A DNA stretch of 64,000 nucleotides from Gnetum montanum. Lineage: Eukaryota > Streptophyta > Gnetopsida > Gnetales > Gnetaceae. The translations under genes were made by a program, and so were the position numbers. Under the pieces are notes generated by a model. It worked only from the letters and a program-made list of their open reading frames with translations. It was not told the DNA's origin and did no database searches. The stretch's first letter is position 1. Every line of letters begins with the position of its first letter. Shown here one piece after another: positions 46,338 to 57,691 of this stretch. Location of the stretch: contig MNCI01010139.1 in NCBI GenBank assembly GCA_015680685.1, positions 91,350 through 155,349 of the forward strand. Reading direction: 5' to 3'.

Positions 46338-48340
46338 ATGTCTTCTTCACATAGGACCAAGACTACATCACATGATGAAAGAATTCATAGGACAAATGAT
46401 AGGGTTTGTACTAAAGGAAATTAGGGTGAACAACCTCAAGCATGGGTTTCCTATGCTCATTTAGACTTTTACTACACTCAATGACTAAGTTCATTAAGGC
46501 AAAAAATCATAGAGGAGATGGAGTAAGTCCTAGATCAAGGAGGACTTCAAGGCCTAGGACCTCCTCTAAACCTAAACAAGATAAATCAAGGAACCCTAGA
46601 AAGAACTATAGAAGCCATGGTGATTCTCCCAGTTTCTCATCTTCCTCTTCATCTTCAACATCTAGTTCTGGTGAAGATGAACATAGGTATAGCAATAGAG
46701 CTCCACTACGGGGTCAAGATAAAGATAGAAATCGAACCCAAGGGAAAAATCAAAGACATAAAAATGAGCATAGACAAGATCATCACAATAAGAAAAATAG
46801 AAATATAGATGATCACCATGATGTGTCTGGTATAGATGAACCCTTTTTTGGCTACTAGGGACTTGACATAGAGTAGGGAGGACATTCATATACCCCAAAT
46901 CCATCAAAGGGACAACTACATCAAATGGCTTGACATGAACAACATCCCTAAATTTAAGGGAGGCTAGAATTCCAATCCAAAACATCATTTACAAGCCTTC
47001 CATGATGCATGTGCCTTGCAATATATTGAAAATAAGTGACAAAAGCTTAAGCTCTTCCCTAGGATAGTAATAGATGAAGCTAAAAGTTGGTATAGATCGT
47101 TGGAACCAATTTCCATCCACTAGTGGTCTACAATGCTAGAACTTTTTAATAAAAAATATCAAACCAATATGAGCCTGTCCAACCTAAGAAAACAAATCCA
47201 AGTGTGGAAGCAAAAAAATCAAGAACCCTTAGATGTGGCCCTTGATAGATACTATTCGCTACTACATAGATGTCCCAACCATGATTTCTCTAACAAAGAG
47301 CAAATTTTCCACATCATAGATGGGCTTCGTAATGAAATGAGGGAGACCCTTGGGATTTATGCCCAAGGTCAATTATATGAACTAAAATTCCATCAAATAC
47401 AAAGGCTAATTGATGGGGTGGTAAAAGAAGAAGGATAGCTATGTAAATGAGAGAATGTAAAGGAAAATAACTAGGACCCAACTCTTCAAAAGAAAAGGGT
47501 CCACATCTATGATAAGGAAAGAGAGGCAAGTCTTCATGAGGTGATTTCACAAAAAAACTTACTAATACAAAAGTCTATCAATGAGCTTGAAGCAAAGATA
47601 GATAAGGTGTTGGAATGGATAAATGAGAAAGTTACAACTTATGTAGAAATCGTAGAGGAGTGAGTAATGAAAAACAAATCAAGTGACCACAATAAAAAAA
47701 GGAAAAGCGACCAAGAGATGGGTAAGAACACTAATTGGTAGAAATGGAAAATGACTACAAAAGAAGAGGCTATAAAATCAACCATCGAAGAAGAAGATGG
47801 ATGTAGCATTTGCATATATGATCATTTAAGGGCTATTTCCTAATCATGTTACATCTACATGAGTATTGAGCTTTTACATTGAATCCCAAGTTCGGTCAAA
47901 AGAAAATGCCTAGGAAATTACCTTACAAGATAATTATAGATAGTCCTACAACCAACCATACTATCCTAGTGGGACTTCTTATCAGTCTCAAAACCACTAT
48001 TAACAATCGCAATGGCAAAACCCATAGTTGTAGGGAAGGCCATCATTAAACTAACACTACCCTTGCTAAAAATTGAGGTCATATGAATATTATGTTCAAC
48101 AACCTATTTCCCCAACTAGTTCTACATCCTCTACCTCAAATCACTACTACCACTCTCTTAAATATCATCATCCCGCAACATCTTCCATGAGATCACTACC
48201 TCACACCTCTCATCCTTCATCATATCATCAATATTTTCATACTTCCCTCTATCATATGTCACCACTAGCAACACAGGAAGGTTCAACATCATGACATCAA
48301 TGAAAGAATGCCACTTGTCATGCAAACATACATAGAAATG
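46338..48340 (+). pseudogene. Element 4 gag remnant
   Basis: Starts at the ATG at 46338 (MSSSHRTKTTSHDE). A basic, Ser-rich stretch (46500-46855) contains SRRTSRPRTSSKPKQDKSRN, a nine-Ser run and many Arg/Lys/His/Asn. The capsid part includes the open piece 47133-47438 with MLELFNKKYQTNMSLSNL, DRYYSLLHRCP and ETLGIYAQGQLYELKFHQIQ, typical of plant Gypsy gag. A charged linker and CSICIYDH (about 47800-47823), a broken zinc knuckle, follow. A Tyr/Ser/His-rich piece (48073-48294) forms the tail. Stops and one frame change near 46480 disable it. No protease motif seen afterwards. Confidence 0.78.
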
Positions 48341-49100
48341 ACAATGCTAGTAGATCTCCACCACAATATTGGAAACATCCTTTCTTTAGGATGGTTTCCA
48401 TGCATAAGCACAGCACACATGGATCTACTAAATCATCCAAACTAGCACAATGCCAATCAAGTACAACATCCTTCCTTTCATGACCAATGTCTTCCAATCC
48501 TACACAAGGGCCAACATCTATCAATACTCCAACACATAATAGAAGCAATAAATCTAGCACTATGAAGAGACAAAAGAACCCATGCATTACTACTAATAGT
48601 AATGGGTGTAGTTGTAAGCTAGAAATTCAAAATATTAACATAGACTACAGCAACATTTAGGAGAAAGTATGGAAGCAAAAACCAATCTATGTAGTAGCCA
48701 CTAAACTAGAAGACACTCAGTGGCTTGAAAATGAGAATATAAAATTATTTCAAAGATGCATGGAGGCAACTGATCCACTTATTAGTTCCGGACTTAAGAA
48801 AATGGACCAAACAGAGGACTTAGACACAGATATCTTACACTCTGATTATACACCAAAAAAGGATATTAAACATGGAGACTTGGTAATTAACATAGGAAAT
48901 AAAGAAGAAGAATCAAACACATATGGATCCCCCAAAATGGAAATACCTTTAAGTCTATATGAAATATGTCTCTAAATGATCCAAATGAGACTATCACTAA
49001 TGTTAGATGTGCTAACACATGATTAATTAAATCAGTTATGGTGATAGATGAAAACTAGTGGTGTATAACCAATGGATTATATGGTCCATCTTTCAAATGT
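48341..49100 (+). other. Decayed region after gag of element 4
   Basis: Contains an acidic open piece (48760-48975) with KKMDQTEDLDTDILHSDYT, at the place where element 3 has the acidic stretch between protease and RT. No protease or RT motifs recognised. Confidence 0.45.
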
Positions 49101-50360
49101 GCAGTCATAAGATTAGTCATTGGGGAGATGCTCCATCCTATTTTAAGAACTAATAAGTTTTTTTCATCTTTCTTTTTATTTTACAATTTTTTATCATTTT
49201 CCTATTTCTTCCAAAATATTCTGATTCTTTATATGTTTTCCATTTATTAATATTTTTCTTTTATTTATATTTTTCTCTTTTCTTAAGTGATTCTTTTTAT
49301 GTTTTATGAATTTATTTTATGTTTTTGTTAATAATATTGCCAAGTCATGATGCAAAAGTCAATGCTATGTGTTGGGTTTTTGTGCTATGCTATCAAGATG
49401 ATTGGGTAAGTAATTGTGTAAAGTAGTGAGACCACATCATCCATCCCTCTAGTTCTCTGAATAAAAGGTCTTTTTCATGGAAAAAATTTGGTTCTTATTT
49501 CATGAAACTAAAATTAATGAATGATCATTGTATCTTGAAGAAAGAGGGAATGACCACATGGGAATGGTAAAGGATGTGACCTTAAGGAAACTTGTTGGGT
49601 TTTCTTATTGACTTCCTTCATGTGGTTTATGGCTCCTCTTGGAATGTATCATCACTCCTTCATCAACCAATAAATAAGAAGCTATGTATTTGCATGGTGT
49701 GGTTCCCATTTAAGAAAAAATATTTAAAATCCAAAAAAAGAAACAAATAAATGATGAAAAAGAAAACAAGAAAATAAATCAAAAAATGAAGAAAAAGAAA
49801 AAAAATAATAGGAGTTTAAAGCACACCCCGTAGACACATTAATGGGTTACAAGAATTAGTTATGAGGCTGAAAAGACATGTTACCCATGCCTGTAGGTGC
49901 CTCTCTAACTAAGGCCCTTCCTTCCTTCTTCTCTTGTCTTTTTTTTTGGAGTGATGATTGTTCTTTGAGGTGGTTATGGACTCATGATAGTAGGTAGGAG
50001 GGAAAACATCAATGTGAGGTCACTGTTCATGGTATGGACTTCATTTGAACATGGACGAATAGGTATGTTGATCATTTTAATCATACTTTTCACAAGAACC
50101 TATTGTGGACATGGTCAAGTACCTTACATATTGATTTCTACGATCCCTTCTCATCCCATTATTCACCTCACTACTTCATGCAATTATGAGCCTTCTGGTT
50201 TTGTGTAGTATAGTGTAATACCCAAAACATAATAGTTGTGTGTTTTTTGAAACAAAGGCATGGTCTACATTTAACATCTCAAGTGCCCATAGACATCTAT
50301 AGAAGTGGTTATGCAAGGGCATTACGGTAGGAGCCGACTTTGGGGAGGACCCACTTGCAT
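49100..50360 (+). other. Conserved non-coding 3' block of element 4
   Basis: Opens with a polypurine-like TTAGTCATTGGGGAGATG (about 49113-49131) and T-rich stretch. TTTGCATGGTGTGGTTCCCA (49689-49708), AAAGACATGTTACCCATGCC (49872-49891) and CTTTGGGGAGGACCCAC (50337-50353) recur in the other elements in the same order. No reading frame is supported. Confidence 0.65.
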
Positions 50361-51330
50361 CACTTTTGTTGATCATGGCTTTGAACTAACCTTCACATCT
50401 TTTAGGTCATCATTGACAATTTCTATGAATTTATGCATGATTTTGGGATAGCTTCTCAATAATTTTAATAAAAATTTTCCTCTTTTTCTATTCAAATCTC
50501 TTTCAAATTCAAAATTTTTTGGCCATCTTCTAAATTATACCTTTGGTTTTCATTGTTTGAAAACTTGTGTGCTTCTAGAGTTACACTTATTACTCATGGG
50601 GGCTAGGGATGTCCACTTTGAAATTTTTTGAAATTTTTCTAACATCCTATTTTTGAACATTATTTTAACTAATAGAAATTAATCAAAATAATGTGAATAG
50701 CTTGATGATTTTAGTTACCTCATAGCCTTGGGCATAGTATGATGTTATCACCTTATGCTTAAATACAAACTAAGGGATTAAAAAAGGGTTAATTGTTAAG
50801 GAACATTTACCAAAAATAATGTTGATTCTTTAGTGACTATAAGTGATGCTAAAAGAAATGCCTAAGGAAGAAGCTCTTTTGCTAGGCATGAAAACGAAGC
50901 CAAGAGGGGGACAACGGAGGATATGCCCATGGACAAATCATAGCACATATAAGATAGCAGCCCAAACTTCGCGTGTTTGCTAGATCTGTGGGATAATGAG
51001 AAGAAGTTTCAGTCCATCCTTTAAGAACATTTTGCATAACTAGAGACGCATCAACATAATAATCAAGGTTGCAAGTCTACCACCGCTAGCAACAACAAGA
51101 AGAATCATCTTTAGTGAATTTCTTAAGACCTCTGTGCGTTTTGTAATCTTCAATGTCTATCTAGTGTTTTTGTCACTCTATCATTTTGTATACATCCACT
51201 TAAATAAAATTTTATAAGGCAACACTCAGAGTTAGTCAGTAGTTAGCATTAGTCAATAATCCCATACCTTCCCAATATTTTATAAGGGACTTGTTCCTAT
51301 TTTTGTTCACTTAAGGATGCATTTTCATTT
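50361..51330 (+). pseudogene. Element 4 ORF3 remnant and trailing sequence
   Basis: About 50860-51150 reads MPKEEALLLGMKTKPRGGQR with a basic stretch, then stops and FSEFLKTSVRFVIFN. Its place and basic start resemble ORF3 of element 1 (IKRPRRGDG). The last 100 bp (GTCAATAATCCCATACCTTC... then the polypurine tract) are shared with elements 1 and 3. Too decayed for a firm call. Confidence 0.3.
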
Positions 51331-51343
51331 AGTTGTGGGGGTA
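51331..51343 (+). promoter_or_regulatory. Polypurine tract of element 4
   Basis: AGTTGTGGGGGTA directly before TGATGAA of the second LTR. Confidence 0.8.
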
Positions 51344-52198
51344 TGATGAATCATATTTTGTTTAGCTCTAATATTGGATACTCGATATTAGAGTCCAAGA
51401 AGTAATGTGAGATATCTAATATCATGGCATGTGTGTCGGCCTATAAATATTGTGCTTGGGCACATAGTTTGAGCATAAGTTTTTTAGTAGAGTAGCCAAA
51501 CTCTTGCAATTTTATTTCGTAGTCTTAAAGAATAGTCAATGAGTGCCCGTAGTGTGGATTTGAGTTAGTTGTACGGTGCCTTATTTGAGTGGCAATGTAA
51601 CTAGACACATTCCATGAATGACAATAAGATCAAGATTGATTTATATTCATTACAACACTTTGACTTAGATTAGATTTACTTTTACTACAATTTATATTCC
51701 ATGTACTTAGTTAATATTTACATTTCCATGCACATTAATGAATTGGTGGAATGAGCATGACCAATTTTGAGTGTAAACATGTATTCACTTGGTAACCCCA
51801 TTAGCGTTATTGTTTGGTTTGCTTAGTAGCATAACACTTAGTAATTCTAATAGCGGATATGTGGGTTCATAGCATGTACAGCAAGCTAGGAATGAACACT
51901 CATTGCCTATAGGCTAGTTTAGACTTTACTTTGCATTGTTAATTAGTTAAATAATTGATTTCTTTATTATCCTGAGGAGTAGCATAAGACCAAAACAACA
52001 TCAATTATCATACACCTCACTTTGGAGTAAACCATATGTGACAAAGCTAACACTAGTCCAAGTGGAAAGGCAACGAACTACAATCAAGACATAATGGTCT
52101 AGTTGCCACAACTAGTCCCAGCCATGGAATTTCATTGCATCATGCATGAATGCTTGTGGTTTTTATGGTTTGGCGTAGGGGTACCTCACTACTCATCA
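51344..52198 (+). repeat. LTR B of element 4 (shared middle LTR)
   Basis: 855 bp, TGATGAATCATATTTTG...CTCATCA, homologous to 45365-46205. It is preceded by a polypurine tract and followed by a primer site, so it acts as 3' LTR of one unit and 5' LTR of the next. Confidence 0.88.
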
Positions 52199-52858
52199 TT
52201 GGAACCATTGCCAAGGATGATGCTAGTTATCTAGATTAGTTATATTATACACGATCACTATAAAGGTATTGGCGATATATCTTTTAGATAATATTAATAT
52301 TTTAAGTCACACATGTTATCAAGTAAAATCATGTCTCCTTCACATAAGACCAATACTACATCACATGATGAAAGCACTCATAGGAGAAATGATAAGGTCT
52401 ATACTAAAGAAAATTAGGGTGAACAACCTCAAGCAGGGGCTTCTTATGCTCATTTAGATCCTTACTACACTCAAGGACTAGGTTCACCTAAGGCAAACAA
52501 TCCTAGAGGAGATGGAGTAAGTCCTAGATCAAGGAGGACCTCAAGGCCGAGGACCTCCCTTAAACCTAAATAAGATAAATCAAGGAACCCTAGGGAGAAC
52601 TATAGGAGCCATGGTAATTCTCCTAACTCCTCATCTTCCTCTTCCTCTTCAACATCTAGTTTTGATGAAGATGAACGTAGTTATAGAGATAGAGCTCTAC
52701 TATGGGGTCAAGATAAAGATAGAAATCAAACTAAAGGGCAAAATCAAAGACATCAAAATGAGTATAGACAAAATCATCACAATTAGATGAATAGAAATAT
52801 AGATTATCACCATGATGTGTCTACTGTAGATGAACCCTTGTTGGCTACTAGGGGCCTA
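52199..52858 (+). pseudogene. Second, truncated primer site, leader and gag start
   Basis: Primer site TTGGAACCATTGCCAAGGAT at 52199-52218, then a leader matching 46226-46337. Gag starts at 52331 (MSPSHKTNTTSHDESTHRRN) and stays in one frame through the Ser run to about 52855, with only three stops, so it is better kept than the first copy. Homology with the first copy ends after GGGGCCTAAC, marking a truncation or recombination point. Confidence 0.8.
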
Positions 52859-53717
52859 ACCTTCAATTATCATTTTCACAAGCATCTACTTGGACTAACC
52901 AACCTAGGACTCTTTCAAGCTTGATGTTCTTTTTGACCAAACTTTTTTTTGTTTTTTACCAGATTTACTAATTATTACACTTTTTTGAACTAGGTAATGG
53001 AGAAAAACCATAAACTGATCCACATCAGTTCATAGGTCCAGTTGTGTCACCAATCCATGTCCATTCCATTACCATCTTGATCATGCTTATATATGTCCCT
53101 AGTTGGTAGATAGGAATGGGATCTAGAGACACATGTTTAAATGATATAAACAATATTCGAGGTATCAACCAACCTAGATAGAAGAGTAGTATGCAAGTGC
53201 AATAATAAGTGCAAGGTTGAGTGTTTGATTCCTTTCTTTTACAAATTCTATATTTATTATCAAATATACCTAGAATTTTTTCACCTCATGCACTCACTAG
53301 AGTACTATGTATAACCATGTATGTATGCATTGCATACTTGCATCTGCTATGCAATACATCCTCTACAATATAATGTGGATGGATATATGGTTCACTAATA
53401 ATATATGAGTTTTGGTTATTATCTCCCCCAGCGGCCGACACCCCACCCCCCCGCCCCCCCAACCAATTAAAATGTACATTTGAACCAAGTAACCCTTTGC
53501 AAACTAAGCAATTCTTACTCTTAAGAGCAAGTTGCATTCCACAATTAATATTGAAATTTTAGTCAAATAAAATGAGAATAGCGAATACTAAATAGAATTG
53601 ATAGAAACCGAAGACCTAGCAAATTACTGAAATACTATGTCGATTTAGGATTGGGCGATTCAAACAAAGACATGACAGCCTTTGACGTTCATACAATTTG
53701 CATGTCTCGTTCGCTTG
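52859..53717. other. Spacer; C-rich tract
   Basis: No gene seen. A C-rich run (ACCCCACCCCCCCGCCCCCC) lies at about 53439-53460. Confidence 0.5.
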
Positions 53718-53950
53718 TTAAAGTTTTAAACTACCTAAAAAAACCAATAAACTGTTTGTACGAATCGCAGCATCCAATAATCTAAATAGACAATGGAATT
53801 GGGCCAAAATATTGGTCTCCATCAAGATTTCATAAGCGACGCTAGTTGGATAATAGGAATCCCAATACACGTGAGTTGATGCGCTTTTGCAGTCCGGAAC
53901 GATCGGAATGCACAAGATGGACTCCTCCAACAGTCCAGTTCCGCAGCATC
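53718..53950 (-). other. GDSL pseudogene last exon
   Basis: Begins within the GCCGTG block, which in intact relatives lies some 80 residues after QITLHNLF, and ends at a stop at 53718. The catalytic His position reads Tyr. Confidence 0.8.
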
Positions 53951-53951
53951 N

Positions 53952-54276
53952 GGAAAAGATTGTGAAGAGTGATTTGCTAAGGAAGGCACCCGAACGGAGG
54001 CAGGCTCAGCACAGCAAGGCACCTCCCGCCTTCGTACATTGTTCGTGAGAAGTTCTGCAGATTTCCTAGAAGAATGTTCTGGAACTTGGTCACGTTATAC
54101 TTGCATTGCAGCAGCGGGTCAAGGTAATACAGATTCGTGAAATCCACTGTAACTGCGCTCAACACAAAATAGCCCTCCGATATGAGTTGCCTAGATTTTC
54201 CCTTACCTACAAGTGCCACAAGGCGAGCCTTGTATTTCTGGAATAGTTTCAATTGGTCCTCCATTGTCAATACATT
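53952..54276 (-). other. GDSL pseudogene exon 3
   Basis: Acceptor TTGATGCAG before 54276. Open for about 100 codons to TAG at 53977, then eight more family-like residues up to the N at 53951. Confidence 0.82.
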
Positions 54277-54486
54277 CTGCATCAACAAGTCAGCAGTTAC
54301 AAGTATACTGCTATGCGGTGCTTTCTGATTAATGAAACTAAAACTAAAATTTCTTTAAGTCCGAACATGATCTATTCGACTTTGACTATTTTACTATGAT
54401 TTTCGAAAACAACCTTCAGAAAATTACTAGGTTAGTAACATTTAAAACAAATCATAAACAAAGTAAGTGTAGTATGCATCAAATAC

Positions 54487-54617
54487 AGTGAGTTCGGCCG
54501 TGACTTTGTCGTAGCCGGATGCCGCGGAGGTAAAGCTTGCTCCCGTTACTAGCTTTGCTCCCCGGAATTCCCTATCGGAATACGCAGGAACTGTCTCGCC
54601 AAGTCCCAGCCTCTGTG
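54487..54617 (-). other. GDSL pseudogene exon 2
   Basis: 131 bp, bounded by CACTGCAG acceptor and a GTATTT donor; open throughout. The size fits the second exon of plant GDSL genes. Confidence 0.85.
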
Positions 54618-55260
54618 CTGCAGTGAATACATGAATTCAGGAGTCTTAGACTAGAATTTCAGAAACACAAAAAGATAATAATAAGAGCTTCTGGACCAAA
54701 ACAAATCCAGGGATAGCGTATGAAGGATTCTTCTGTATATGCAATAATGAAAGACTATTCCATCTTCTTGATCAGAGGTTAGGGGCTATCGTTTGGACTC
54801 TATGCTTCATCTCCTGCGTGGTTCTGCACTTTTATAAGGTTTTTGCTTTTCACGTTTAACGTGTATTTTGTGTAAAAAGTTGAAGAAAGAAGACAGATGA
54901 ATTTTCAAAAACCACAATAACATAATTGTTGATGCCTAAATTTGCACAACAAAATGATGTGCATACAACATCTCTTCTGTTTATAGGTAGAAAGAGGGCG
55001 TTGGTCTCTTCCGCGTGCGCAGAAAACAAAAAAAAAAAAAGATAACCATCATTCAACAATTGGCAACAATTGGTACGGCAGGGCAAGCACACTGTCATCT
55101 GCAATCTTCCTCCTTGCTGTTGATGTTCACTGCGCATTTTATGCTCGTGCCATGAAGAAAGAAGATTTCCGAAAATGCCTCTGTTGTCTGTGTTGCCTGT
55201 CATCACAATAGAAAATGGTTGCTGCAGACTCTGGCTCCTTTCTCCTGTAAGCAGATTTAG

Positions 55261-55496
55261 GGACATGTGTCCCATAGATAGTTGGCACGAGTTGGATGTA
55301 TGTTGGATAGTTGCATTCTTTGACATGTGTGCTATGGATAGTTGGCACGAGTTGGATGTGTGTTGGATAGTTGCATTCTTTGACATGTGTCCCATGGATA
55401 GTTGGCACGAGTTGGATGTGTGTTGGATAGTTGCATTCTTTGACCGGATAATTGTGCACGAGTTGGATATGTGTTGGATAGTTGCATTCTTCTTTG
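55261..55496. repeat. 60-bp minisatellite inside GDSL intron 1
   Basis: Four units starting at 55261, 55321, 55381 and 55441; core TAGTTGGCACGAGTTGGATG then TTGGATAGTTGCATTCTT. Units 2 and 3 differ at very few bases; unit 4 is shortened at its start. Because 60 is a multiple of three, long repetitive open frames appear on both strands; I regard them as by-products. Confidence 0.92.
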
Positions 55497-55942
55497 ACTA
55501 GGTACATTACATTTTACAATTTATGGATTATTCAACCCATGAAAGTACATTTAATTTAGACCATGAGGACTCTTGACATGTCAATATTGTAGGATTTATG
55601 ATTTTTGTGATATTAAACTTGTTCAAACAAGGCCCTATGCCTAGCATGGGTGAGGTTGGCCTCAACAATAATAAAGCAATTTCTCACTCATTTTACTTTT
55701 AAACTTAATGTTAGTGTCTTACCGGTTCTCAACCTATAGTCATAGCATTTCTCATCGGGACCTCTCTGTGATTCTAAAATTTTTTGTAATTCCTTTCGCA
55801 ATTCAGGTTTTTGTGAAATTACGATTCTTTTATCAAATCAGAGTTGGATATTATACTTTAGAATGAAGGTAATGTGAGTTTGCATCATTGGAAAAGAAAA
55901 TTTGCAAGATTCAAATTTCAAAACTATACAGAAAATAGGTTA

Positions 55943-56048
55943 GGGATCATCAGTACAACTATGCAGAAAGAACTTAGTCTTTTGTTGAAATACACGGGAT
56001 CATCAGTACAACTGTGCAGAAAGAACTTAGTCTTTTGTTGAAATACCC
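55943..56048. repeat. 53-bp tandem duplication in GDSL intron 1
   Basis: GGGATCATCAGTACAACT... repeated at 55943 and 55996 with about two differences; a recent local duplication. Confidence 0.9.
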
Positions 56049-56292
56049 GTGCACTCCGTGTCGGTTTGACAGCATTGAGAATCCTCTGGTGATAAGCTTT
56101 TTATACAAAATGTTTACCATTAAGCAGAAATATCATTTCTGAACGTAGTAATTGAAAGCAATTATGCTTTCGCTCATCCACATAAACTCTGAGACCTATT
56201 TGACCAGATGAATATTGACTATTGAGGCTCCGATGATGAAAAGAAAAAGACTATGAATCATCCATTCAAGTATTGTTCAAGTATTTTCGTAC

Positions 56293-56556
56293 CAAGGAAA
56301 TCTGTAGCTAATTTGCCATTGCAGAAGCGTCAGGTGGACTTGCCTCCCGGAAAGTCGCGGCCGTTGGGCAAAATGTTTGCTTTCGAGATGGTGAGCAAGT
56401 GGTTGTTGTTGCCAGAATCCACCGTTGAGTGGCTGAATATAAACAGGGCTGGCACTGGCGCAGTTCTGTGGGGAATCGAACGATGTACGTTGATGAAGAT
56501 AGCAAAACAGAAAAGGAATAAACACGCAAACAAAGTGCAGAAATCTTAGATGCCAT
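56293..56556 (-). other. GDSL pseudogene exon 1
   Basis: Start ATG at 56554-56556 (complement). One frameshift lies between the signal-like segment and PALFIF. The donor GT follows base 56293; joined to exon 2 it restores the expected Phe-Leu-Ala-Gln-Arg. Confidence 0.8.
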
Positions 56557-57690
56557 TGCTATGGAAAACGAAATGAAGAAGAAGATGATGATCGAAGAAG
56601 CCAACAACAAACAAAGTGATCAAGAGAGATTTAAGACTGTTGCTGGTGACGCTGACGAGACGTGTAAGAAAAAGTGATTACATGAATGGATCAATGCGCG
56701 TGTCTGTGCCATGAATTTAGCAATTCAAGAAATCTGTTTTGTTTTAATATACTTGAAAGCCAAATCTGCAATTGTTCTATGTTATGTGAATCGAAGCAGG
56801 ATTACAGAATCAGTGAATCATCAATTGCTACTATGGCTGATGCATAGTTCTCAGAAACAGAAACACAAACTTTCCGGGTAAGCTTCGCGTTTTCTCAGCC
56901 TGCATTTAAGAACGCAACCAAAACGCCATTGCATACGTAGAATGTTTTTGAATGGAGACAGAAGGTTTATGCGACACGCAATCGGATTTGGAGAACTTAC
57001 ATAAGTTTCGTGAAGGTATTTTGCAAACTACATTGGCATGGCCCATGAAATAAATCAGCATTTCATTCAAAACTTTATGTACTAAGATCATAGTTTGAAA
57101 CTTAAAAACAAAATTAAGAATGTATTTGCCTTAACTTCTAGAACAAAGAATATTTAGTCAGAAAACATAGTATATAAGAAAATAAGCTTCTTTTTATATG
57201 GCAACACCTCATATCATAATGATCTTTGTTAATGGGCGTCTAATTTGATTGGTTAAATTATTTCTTTATATTGGATGTAGATTTTTTTAAAGAAAATTTT
57301 AAAATCAGTAGTCGATACTTTTTGAAACATACTTCTTGGTGGTGGTACAGGGCGGAAATCCGTCTCGCGTAGATATAAGCAGTTCGCCAGCGAAACGTTG
57401 CTTGTTTAAGCCCACCGGCTTACGATCATGGTGGCGTGGGCACTACGATAGCTATTTATGAGCAGTACCCATAGAAGGCTAATCTAATAAACTTCCTTGA
57501 AACTTGCAGTCGGTGCCGTAACACAGAAAAACTGACAAGTAAGCTGTTCATTATTTTTCTTTTTCGCGGAGGTTTACCCTCGCGCAGTACACTTCATTCC
57601 ACGGTGAGAACATTGAATAGCGTAAAACTTACGCTTGAACCTAATTGTGAGAACAGTTTAAGTGTTATTCTTGCAGCAACGGTGAAAAGT
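56557..57690. other. Spacer between the divergent GDSL and CHS-like pseudogenes
   Basis: Divergent arrangement about 1.1 kb apart, so it may once have held both promoters. AT-rich middle with a more GC-rich end (57350-57600). I see no first exon of the polyketide synthase with confidence. Confidence 0.45.
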
Positions 57691-57691
57691 T

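Larger units (their letters stand above)
45365..52858 (+). mobile_element. Element 4: tandem LTR - gag - LTR - partial gag structure
   Basis: Plus strand. LTR 45365-46205, interior 46206-51343, LTR 51344-52198, then a second primer site, leader and gag N-terminus (52199-52858) that copies 46206-46858 before homology stops. There is therefore no flanking duplication at 52199. This is the pattern left by recombination between neighbouring or tandem copies sharing the middle LTR, followed by truncation. The interior carries gag and a short ORF3 remnant; no pol. Confidence 0.85.
53718..56556 (-). pseudogene. GDSL esterase/lipase pseudogene
   Basis: Plant GDSL (SGNH) hydrolases are secreted lipid or ester hydrolases. 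Exon 1, 56293-56556: start MASKISALCLR, a hydrophobic signal-like stretch in a shifted frame, then PVPALFIFSHSTVDSGNNN (block I; normally FGDSTVDSGNNN, so Gly-Asp-Ser is Ser-His-Ser), GRDFPGGKST, a TGA stop at 56330-56332, and CNGKLATDFL before a GT donor. Exon 2, 54487-54617: AQRLGLGETVPAYSD, LVTGASFTSAASGYD. Exon 3, up to 54276: TMEDQLKLFQKYKARL, ISEGYFVLSAVTVDFTN, LSLPPFGCLP, a TAG stop at 53977-53979, QITLHNLF, then an N. After it: CCGTGLLEESILC and VYWDSYYPT, where the catalytic His of DSYHPT is Tyr. About 80 residues are missing at the N. Clearly dead. Confidence 0.9.

Noticed and set aside
53439-53462. G-quadruplex or telomere-like tract
   Set aside because: An irregular C-run without a telomeric unit; probably low-complexity sequence and perhaps of poor base quality.
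55139-55507. Repetitive open frames of 108 to 179 codons on both strands
   Set aside because: They follow from the 60-bp (20-codon) minisatellite period; no start context, domain or neighbour supports a gene.
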